Positions 55,553 through 61,931 of a DNA stretch of 64,000 nt are shown here, in pieces. Below the pieces are notes generated by a model that did not search any database, was not told where the DNA came from, and was given only the letters and a program-made list of their open reading frames with translations. Source of the stretch: Planctomycetota bacterium (GTDB lineage Bacteria > Planctomycetota > UBA1135 > GCA-002686595); assembly GCA_029259595.1 (NCBI GenBank), contig JAJDEW010000115.1, positions 186,001-250,000 of the forward strand. The letters are read 5' to 3'. Each line of letters begins with the position of its first letter. The first letter of the stretch is position 1. Made by a program: the position numbers and the translations under genes.

Positions 55553-58245
55553 CGGCGCGGCGTGGACGCACAGGCCGCTTCCTGGCGGCCTTCCTGATCC
55601 TCTTGGCCGCCTCGCACGCGGTGCGGTGGCTGCGTGGGCGGGAAGGGCCCGATCCTGCGCCCGAGAACGGAGTGCAGAGCGTCGAGCTCGCAGCGGTGGA
55701 GCTCGACGGCGCGGGCAACATCCGGCGGGGTGCGGGACGCGTGCGGTTGGCGTACACCGACAGCGGGAGTGCAGCTTCGACGACGAAGGGTCGGACGGCA
55801 CCGCTCGTGCTGCTCCACGGCAGCCCCGGAAGCCGTCGCGAGCTCGCACGGATCGCGGCCGCCCTGGGCGGGGAGCGCCGGGTGCTCAACGTCGACCTGC
55901 CGGGATTCGGGGCTTCGACCCGGCGCCTTGCGAACTACTCGTTGCGCGCGCACGCGGCCTATGTCGACGCTCTCCTGGAAGAGCTGGGCATCCCGAGCGC
56001 GGACGTGCTCGGCTTCAGCATGGGCGGCGGTGTCGCGCTGGAGGTGTGGGGCCAGGCCCCCGAGCGCGTGCGCTCGCTCGTGCTCCTGTCGGCGATCGGC
56101 GTACAGGAGCTCGAGCTCTTCGGGGACTACGCGTTGAACCACCTGGTTCACGGCGCGCAACTCGCGCTGGTCGTCGGGCTGCGCGAAGGCTTGCCGCACT
56201 TCGGGGTGCTGGACGGGACCTTCCTCGGTTGGCCCTACGCGCGCAACTTCTACGACTCCGACCAGCGACCGCTGCGCGCGCTTCTGCAGAACGTCGAGCC
56301 GCCCGTCCTCATCCTGCACGGCGAGCGGGATCCGCTCGTGCCGGTCGCGGCCGCGCTCGAGCACCGGCGACTCGTGCCCCAGAGCGAGCTGGTCGTCGTC
56401 CCCGATGGCGATCACTTCCTGGCCTTCCAGCGCCCCGAAGTCTTGCTTGCGCCCCTGCGGGACTTTCTGGCACGCGTCGACGCCGGGACGGCGTCGCGGC
56501 GCGGCGGGGCCGAGGTGTCGCGCGTGGCTGCCGCTGCGCGCGACTTCGATCCGGCGGGCGTTCCGCCGCTCGGCGGAATCGCCCTCACGCTGTTCGCCGT
56601 GTTCGCCGCGCTGGGGACGCTGGTGAGCGAGGACCTCACGTGCATCGGGGTCGGAGCCCTCGTCGGCCAGGGGCGCGTTCCGTTTCTGGCCGCAACGCTC
56701 GGCTGCTTCGTCGGGATCTTCGTCGGTGACGTGCTGCTCTTTCTCGCCGGACGCTGGCTCGGACGACGGGCGTTGACGCGTGCACCGCTGTCCTGGTTCC
56801 TGACGCCCGCCCGGGTCGAGGCGAGTTCCCGCTGGTTCGAGGAGCGCGGCCCCTGGGTCATCTTCGCGAGTCGCTTTCTGCCAGGCGCGCGGCTGCCTAC
56901 GTACTTCGCGGCCGGTCTCCTGCGCACGAGCTTCACGTCCTTCGCCGCTTGGTTCGCGCTCGCTGCGGGGATCTGGACGCCGCTGCTCGTCTGGATCTCG
57001 GCCCGGCTCGGCGGCGAGCTGAACGAGCGCGTCACCCTGTTTCGCGAGCGGATCGGTCTGGCCGCGCTCGCGACGGTGGTCGTCGTCTGGGTCGTCGTGA
57101 AGCTCGGTCTCGCGCTCTCGACCTACCGTGGACGGCGCCTGCTCGTTTCTCGGCTCTGTCGCCTGCGGCGCTGGGAGTTCTGGCCGACGTGGCTCGTGTA
57201 CGGGCCGCTCGTTCCGCTCTTCGTCCGGCTGGGCTGGCGCCATCGGAGTCTGTTCGCGTTCACCGCGGCCAATCCCGCCATGCCGGCCGGAGGCGTCGTG
57301 GGAGAGTCGAAGTGGGCGATCCTCCAGGGCCTGGGCCACGCGGCGGGACACATGCCGAAGGCGCGCTTCCTGCCGCGGACCGGGGGCCTGGAGCGCGCGC
57401 GCGAGCTCGCTCGCGAGCTCGGGTATCCGGTTGTGGTCAAACCCGACATCGGTGAGCGCGGGGCTGGGGTCGTCGTCGTGCGGCGCGAATCCGAGCTCGA
57501 CGACGCGTTGGCCGCGAGCGCGGGGGATCGCATCCTCCAGGAGTACGTGCCCGGACCGGAGTACGGCATCTTCTACGTGCGGCATCCGGACCAGGCTCAG
57601 GGACGCATCTTCTCGTTGGCGGAGAAGCGCTTGGTCGTGGTCGAAGCCGATGGTGTCCGCACGATCGAGCGCCTGATCCTCGACGATCCGCGCGCGGTCT
57701 GCAGCGCGCGCTTCTTTCTCCAGCGCAACGCGGCACGTCTGGGCGAGGTTCCCCCGGCGGGCGAACGCGTCGCCCTGGGTGAGCTCGGCACGCACTGTCG
57801 GGGAGCCGTCTTCTTGGCCTGCGAGGAAGGACGCACGGACGTGCTCGAGGCGGAGATCGATCGCGTCAGCCGGGGCTACGAGGGCTTCTTCTTCGGACGC
57901 TACGACGTGCGAGCGGACTCGCTCGAAGACTTGCGTCAGGGACGCTTTCGCATCCTGGAGTTGAACGGCGTCACGTCGGAATCCGCGGACGCGTACGACC
58001 CGAGTCACGGCTACGTCACTGGGTTGCGCGCGATCGCGCGCCAGTGGCGCGAGGCCTACGCGATCGGTGCGAAGAACATCCTGTCTGGACACCCGGCGAC
58101 GGGAGCGCTGGCATTGCTGCGGGCCTGGCTCCGGGGCGAGCTGCCGGCGCCAGTCGTCGGAGCGCCAGCAGGATCAACGGTCGGAGTCGCATGCGGCGGT
58201 TCCGTGGCGACGGGCTCTGACCCGCAATCAGGGAGGGGAACATGA
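55549..58245 (+). CDS. Alpha/beta hydrolase - VTT (DedA) membrane - ATP-grasp triple fusion
   Basis: The 898-residue protein, starting at GTG 55549 in a GTGA overlap, joins three domains. An alpha/beta hydrolase (about 65-310) has the nucleophile elbow GFSMGG (Ser157), Asp261 in HGERDPLVP and His289 in DGDHFL. A VTT/DedA-type membrane domain (about 340-525) has ERGPWVIFASRFLPGARLPT. An ATP-grasp domain (about 600-870) has YPVVVKPDIGERGAGVVVV, ILQEYVPGPEYGIFYVR and FRILELNGVTSESADAYDPS (metal-binding Glu and Asn). ATP-grasp enzymes join a carboxylate to an amine or thiol. A hydrolase, a lipid-scramblase-like membrane part and a ligase in one chain point to lipid head-group processing. Confidence 0.85.
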   Translation: MTARRGRTGRFLAAFLILLAASHAVRWLRGREGPDPAPENGVQSVELAAVELDGAGNIRRGAGRVRLAYTDSGSAASTTKGRTAPLVLLHGSPGSRRELARIAAALGGERRVLNVDLPGFGASTRRLANYSLRAHAAYVDALLEELGIPSADVLGFSMGGGVALEVWGQAPERVRSLVLLSAIGVQELELFGDYALNHLVHGAQLALVVGLREGLPHFGVLDGTFLGWPYARNFYDSDQRPLRALLQNVEPPVLILHGERDPLVPVAAALEHRRLVPQSELVVVPDGDHFLAFQRPEVLLAPLRDFLARVDAGTASRRGGAEVSRVAAAARDFDPAGVPPLGGIALTLFAVFAALGTLVSEDLTCIGVGALVGQGRVPFLAATLGCFVGIFVGDVLLFLAGRWLGRRALTRAPLSWFLTPARVEASSRWFEERGPWVIFASRFLPGARLPTYFAAGLLRTSFTSFAAWFALAAGIWTPLLVWISARLGGELNERVTLFRERIGLAALATVVVVWVVVKLGLALSTYRGRRLLVSRLCRLRRWEFWPTWLVYGPLVPLFVRLGWRHRSLFAFTAANPAMPAGGVVGESKWAILQGLGHAAGHMPKARFLPRTGGLERARELARELGYPVVVKPDIGERGAGVVVVRRESELDDALAASAGDRILQEYVPGPEYGIFYVRHPDQAQGRIFSLAEKRLVVVEADGVRTIERLILDDPRAVCSARFFLQRNAARLGEVPPAGERVALGELGTHCRGAVFLACEEGRTDVLEAEIDRVSRGYEGFFFGRYDVRADSLEDLRQGRFRILELNGVTSESADAYDPSHGYVTGLRAIARQWREAYAIGAKNILSGHPATGALALLRAWLRGELPAPVVGAPAGSTVGVACGGSVATGSDPQSGRGT

Positions 58246-59852
58246 ACAAGCAACGGATCGCGGACTGGACCGAACTCGAGGATCGCTCACCGCAACACGC
58301 GCTGGTCGCGGGCGTGGACCTCGTCCTGATCCGCTACGACGACGCCGTGTCGGCGCTTTACGGTCGCTGCTTGCACCGCGGGGCGCTGCTGGCCGATGGT
58401 CGGGTGGTCGGGGACGACTTGATCTGCGGGCTGCACGACTGGGACTACCGGATCGACAGCGGCATCTCGGCCTACGAGAACTCCGAACGCCTGCACAAGT
58501 TCGGGGCCTGGATCGAAGACGGCGGGGTCTGGGTCGACCAAGACGAGGTCGAGCAATGGGCGCGGGCCAATCCCCAACCCTACGAGCGCGACGCGTACCT
58601 CGGCGCCTACGCCGACGTTCACGGAACCGGGGACGAGCCTCACACGAAGCTCATCCACATGCTGGCACGCGATGGTCTGTCGAAGACGGGACACCACGGC
58701 CCGGTCGCGGCGATGGGCGTGCCTGCCCCGGAGCTGCCGCGCTGGGACGACATCCAGTTCGTCACGGCCCAGCTGGCGCGCTTGCCGCAACTGGACGACG
58801 TGCCGGTGGGGACGAAGCTCGTGATCGGACCGGGCGCGAAGAAGCCACTCGAGCTCGACATCCCGCTGTTCGTGTCCGACATGAGCTTCGGTGCGCTGTC
58901 GGAAGAGGCCAAGGTGGCGCTCGCGCGTGGTGCAGAGCGGGCGGGAACAGGCATCTGCTCCGGCGAAGGAGGGATGCTGCCCGAGGAGCAGGCGGAGAAC
59001 CGCCGCTACTTCTACGAGCTGGCCTCCGCGCGCTTCGGGTTCTCGATGGACAAGCTGAAGGTCGTTCAGGCCTTCCACTTCAAGGGGGGTCAGGGCGCGA
59101 AGACCGGGACCGGGGGGCACCTGCCGGGGGACAAGGTGCGCGGCAAGATCGCCGTGGTCCGCGGGCTCGAGCCAGGTACTCCCGCCATCTCACCCGCGCG
59201 CTTTCCGGACTGGACCTGCGAAGAGGAGTGGAAGCGCTGTGCCGAAGAAGTGCGCGACGTGACCGGCGGGATCCCGATCGGGATGAAGCTCTCGGCCCAG
59301 CACATCGAGGCGGATCTGGACGCGGCCCTGCGCATCGGGGTCGACTACGTGATCCTCGATGGCCGCGGTGGCGGAACCGGCGCCGCGCCGTTGATGTTCC
59401 GCGACCACATCTCCGTGCCGACGATCCCCGCTCTGGCACGGGCGCGGCGCCATCTCGACGCGCGTGGTCGCGGTGACGTGACGCTGATCGTGACCGGCGG
59501 GCTGCGCACACCGGCCGATTTTGCGAAGGCGCTGGCCCTGGGGGCGGATGGTGTCGCGGTCTCGAATGCCGCCCTGCAAGCGATCGGGTGCCTGGGCATG
59601 CGCGCGTGTCACACGAACAACTGCCCGGTGGGAATCGCGACGCAGAAGGAAAACCTGCGGGCGCGGCTCGAGATCGAGCGCTCCGCGAACCAGCTGGCGC
59701 GCTTCTTCGAGGCCTCGGTCGAGCTCATGACGGTGCTCGCGCGGGCCTGTGGCCACACCGAGCTCTCCGCCCTGTGCCCCGACGACCTCACGACCTGGAA
59801 GCGGGAGATGGCGGCGCTCTCCGGCGTCCGTTTCGCCGGGGTCGAGCGCTAG
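58242..59852 (+). CDS. Rieske - FMN-binding glutamate synthase fusion
   Basis: The 536-residue protein has an N-terminal Rieske domain (about 1-110) with Cys43, His45, Cys62 and His65 (CLHRGALL and CGLHDWDY). The rest is the FMN-binding glutamate synthase barrel (about 165-510): PLFVSDMSFGALSEEAK, GTGICSGEGGMLPEEQ, AFHFKGGQGAKTGTGG, DGRGGGTGAAP and the 3Fe-4S cysteines in CLGMRACHTNNCPVGIATQ. It lacks the Ntn glutaminase domain, so ammonia would have to come from elsewhere or the reaction differs from glutamate synthesis. Electrons could come through the Rieske cluster. It ends at TAG inside a repeat element and closes the operon. Confidence 0.88.
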   Translation: MNKQRIADWTELEDRSPQHALVAGVDLVLIRYDDAVSALYGRCLHRGALLADGRVVGDDLICGLHDWDYRIDSGISAYENSERLHKFGAWIEDGGVWVDQDEVEQWARANPQPYERDAYLGAYADVHGTGDEPHTKLIHMLARDGLSKTGHHGPVAAMGVPAPELPRWDDIQFVTAQLARLPQLDDVPVGTKLVIGPGAKKPLELDIPLFVSDMSFGALSEEAKVALARGAERAGTGICSGEGGMLPEEQAENRRYFYELASARFGFSMDKLKVVQAFHFKGGQGAKTGTGGHLPGDKVRGKIAVVRGLEPGTPAISPARFPDWTCEEEWKRCAEEVRDVTGGIPIGMKLSAQHIEADLDAALRIGVDYVILDGRGGGTGAAPLMFRDHISVPTIPALARARRHLDARGRGDVTLIVTGGLRTPADFAKALALGADGVAVSNAALQAIGCLGMRACHTNNCPVGIATQKENLRARLEIERSANQLARFFEASVELMTVLARACGHTELSALCPDDLTTWKREMAALSGVRFAGVER

Positions 59853-59996
59853 CGGCCCGCTGAAAGAGTCTTCCGGCGCCCTGCACGCGTCCGGAGAGCC
59901 CGGCCGCTCTGGAGTGCCCCGCGGACGCGGCGGTGGGGGGCCTTCCATGCACCCTGTGTCCTTCCGGCCCCGAAACCTCCTCCGAGGCACGAAAAG
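59849..59996. mobile_element. MITE-like element (copy B, diverged)
   Basis: Starting at CTAG 59849, the sequence matches the end of copy A (29677 leftwards) in about 49 of 57 positions, including CTGCACGCGTCCGGA. A weaker match to the other end (CCTCCGAGGCAC, 10 of 12) lies near 59974-59985. The TAG is the stop codon of the Rieske-glutamate synthase gene. The right boundary is approximate. Confidence 0.55.
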
Positions 59997-60022
59997 GGGG
60001 GGGACGGCGGCGGCCCAGGGCC

Positions 60023-60028
60023 TAGAAT
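60023..60028 (+). promoter_or_regulatory. tatA: -10-like element for tatA
   Basis: TAGAAT is 48 bases before the tatA ATG and starts the transcript for tatA-mobA-polyprenyl synthase. GGAAG precedes the ATG. There is no clear -35. Confidence 0.35.
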
Positions 60029-60076
60029 CGTGGGCGTGGAGGTCCCTTTCGACCTCCCGAGACCCACGGAAGCATC

Positions 60077-60280
60077 ATGCATCTCGCACTCCCTGGTGGC
60101 CCCGAGCTCTGGATCTGCGGAGCCCTCCTGATCCTCATCTTCGGCGGTCGCAAGCTCCCTGAGCTGGCACGGGCGATGGGCAGCAGCATCACCCAGTTCA
60201 AGAAGGGCATGAAGGAAGAGCCCGAAGAGCTCGAACAGGGCTCCTCGCCCCGTCCGCCCCAACCCCCCGACCCGTCGTGA
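60077..60280 (+). CDS. tatA: Twin-arginine translocase subunit TatA/E
   Basis: The 67-residue protein has the TatA pattern: a short N-terminal TM helix (PELWICGALLILIFGGRKLP) that ends in the FGGRKLPE hinge, then an amphipathic helix (LARAMGSSITQFKKGMKEE) and a Pro/Ser-rich tail. It helps move folded, cofactor-bearing proteins such as molybdoenzymes and Rieske proteins. The next gene makes a molybdenum cofactor, a sensible partnership. Its stop overlaps the GTG of mobA. tatC is not in the window. Confidence 0.93.
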   Translation: MHLALPGGPELWICGALLILIFGGRKLPELARAMGSSITQFKKGMKEEPEELEQGSSPRPPQPPDPS

Positions 60281-60873
60281 GCCTCGGCGCTCTCTTTTGT
60301 GGCGGCCAGAGCCGCCGGATGGGACGGGACAAGGGGCGCCTGCGCTTCGGCGGGGCGTCCCTGGTCGAGCGTGGCCTGGCGGTGCTCGCGGAGGTGGCGG
60401 ACGACGTCGTCCTGCTCTCGGGGAGCGGCGCGCGCTACGCCGAGTTGGGAACGGTCGAGCTCGCGGACCGAGGACCGCACGAGGGACCCCTGGGTGCCCT
60501 TTTGGTGGCCCTCGAAGAGGCGCAGCGTCGCGGACAGGACACGGTCTTCGTGCTGGCCTGCGACATGCCGTTCGCGCGTGCCGAGGTGCTCCGTGCGCTC
60601 GCCGACGAGGCGCGGACGTCGCGGGCCGACGCCGTGCTCCTGGAGACCGAAGACGGCCTACAACCGCTCTACGCGGTGTACCGCGTGACGCGAACGCTGC
60701 CGGCGGTCCGTTCGGCCTTGGCAGCGGGCGAGCGAAGGATGATCGCGTTTCACGAAGGTCATGGCCCGCTCGGCGTTCGGCGCGTGCCCGCGGCAAGCGT
60801 CGGGGACGGGACCTGTGCCTGGAACGTGAACACGCGCGCCGACTGGGAACGTGCCCTGGAGCGCGGAGCATGA
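60277..60873 (+). CDS. mobA: Molybdenum cofactor guanylyltransferase
   Basis: The 198-residue NTP-transferase starts at GTG 60277 (M-SLGALFCGGQSRRMGRDKG), in an overlap with tatA. The motif GGxSRRMGxDK binds GTP, and LACDMPF is the metal-binding step. GLQPLYAVYR and the C-terminal NVNTRADWERA also fit MobA. It links GMP to molybdopterin to make the bis-MGD cofactor. Its gene overlaps the polyprenyl synthase start. The pairing with tatA suggests Tat-exported molybdoenzymes, though none is encoded here. Confidence 0.9.
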   Translation: MSLGALFCGGQSRRMGRDKGRLRFGGASLVERGLAVLAEVADDVVLLSGSGARYAELGTVELADRGPHEGPLGALLVALEEAQRRGQDTVFVLACDMPFARAEVLRALADEARTSRADAVLLETEDGLQPLYAVYRVTRTLPAVRSALAAGERRMIAFHEGHGPLGVRRVPAASVGDGTCAWNVNTRADWERALERGA

Positions 60874-61856
60874 GCTCGACACGCGCCTGGCTCACGTCCT
60901 TGCTCGCGCCCGTCGACGACGGCCTCACGCGCATGCGCGAGATCCTCGGTCGCCAGATCGAGGAGCCTTCGGCGGCCGTGAGCGACATGACGTCACACGT
61001 CGAACGCTTTCGCGGCAAGCAGCTGCGCGGCGCCCTCGTCCTGCTCTGCGGTGAGGCCACCGGCAACACGACCGACGAGCACGCAGCGGTGGCTGCGATC
61101 GTCGAGATGATCCACCTGGCGACCCTGGTCCACGACGACATCCTGGACGGAGCGGAAGTGCGCCGACGGGTGGCCTGCGTGAACCAGCGCTGGGACAACC
61201 AGACGGCGGTCCTGCTGGGCGACTTTCTCTACGCGCGCGCCTTCGCGCTGTCGACCGAGCTCTCGTCGCGGCTCTGCAGTCGGATCCTGTCCGAGACGAC
61301 GCGCCGGCTCTGCGTCGGCGAGATCGAACAGGCCAACCGGCGCTACGACTTCGACATGACGCAGGACGAAGCCGAGGCGATCTGCGGCGCGAAGACAGCC
61401 AGCCTGTACGCGGCCGCCTGTGAGCTCGGTGCGCGCTATCCCGGCGGCAACGAAGAGGTCGGGCGGCAGATGTACGACCTGGGTTGGCAGCTGGGGCTCG
61501 CCTTCCAGATCGCGGACGACTGCCTGGACTTGACCGGCACCACGGAAGAGGTCGGCAAGAGCGTCGGCACCGATGTGGAGGACGGCAAGATCACGCTGCC
61601 CGTGCTCGTCGCCTATCAGCGCGCGAGCGACGACGTGCGCGCACGGATGCGCGACATCTTCACGGCGCCCGATCTCGAGGATCGGGCCCGACTCCTGGTC
61701 GAACAAGGTCACCTGGGTGCCGGGCTCGAGGTCGCGCGCCTGCGGGCTCGGACGCTCGTTGCCCAGGCCTCGGAGCGAATCGCGAACCTGCCCGAGAGCC
61801 CAGCGCGGCGCTCGTTGGAAGGAATTGCCGAATTCGTCCTCGAAAGGAGCTTCTAG
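60870..61856 (+). CDS. Polyprenyl diphosphate synthase
   Basis: The 328-residue enzyme starts at an ATGA overlap with mobA. The two Asp-rich metal sites are LVHDDILDGAEVRRR (first, DDxxD) and FQIADDCLDLTG (second). GKQLRGALVLL, VNQRWDNQTAVLLGDFLYAR and VGKSVGTDVEDGKITLPVL are also typical of the long-chain trans-synthases (IspB/octaprenyl type). The product would serve as the side chain of menaquinone or ubiquinone; chain length cannot be set from sequence alone. It is the last gene of the tatA-mobA unit. Confidence 0.93.
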   Translation: MSSTRAWLTSLLAPVDDGLTRMREILGRQIEEPSAAVSDMTSHVERFRGKQLRGALVLLCGEATGNTTDEHAAVAAIVEMIHLATLVHDDILDGAEVRRRVACVNQRWDNQTAVLLGDFLYARAFALSTELSSRLCSRILSETTRRLCVGEIEQANRRYDFDMTQDEAEAICGAKTASLYAAACELGARYPGGNEEVGRQMYDLGWQLGLAFQIADDCLDLTGTTEEVGKSVGTDVEDGKITLPVLVAYQRASDDVRARMRDIFTAPDLEDRARLLVEQGHLGAGLEVARLRARTLVAQASERIANLPESPARRSLEGIAEFVLERSF

Positions 61857-61931
61857 ATTCCCGATGGAACTCCGGAGCAGCGGGAAGCACGGCCGACATC
61901 CCGGTGGGGCTCCCGAGACGACGCAGATGAC

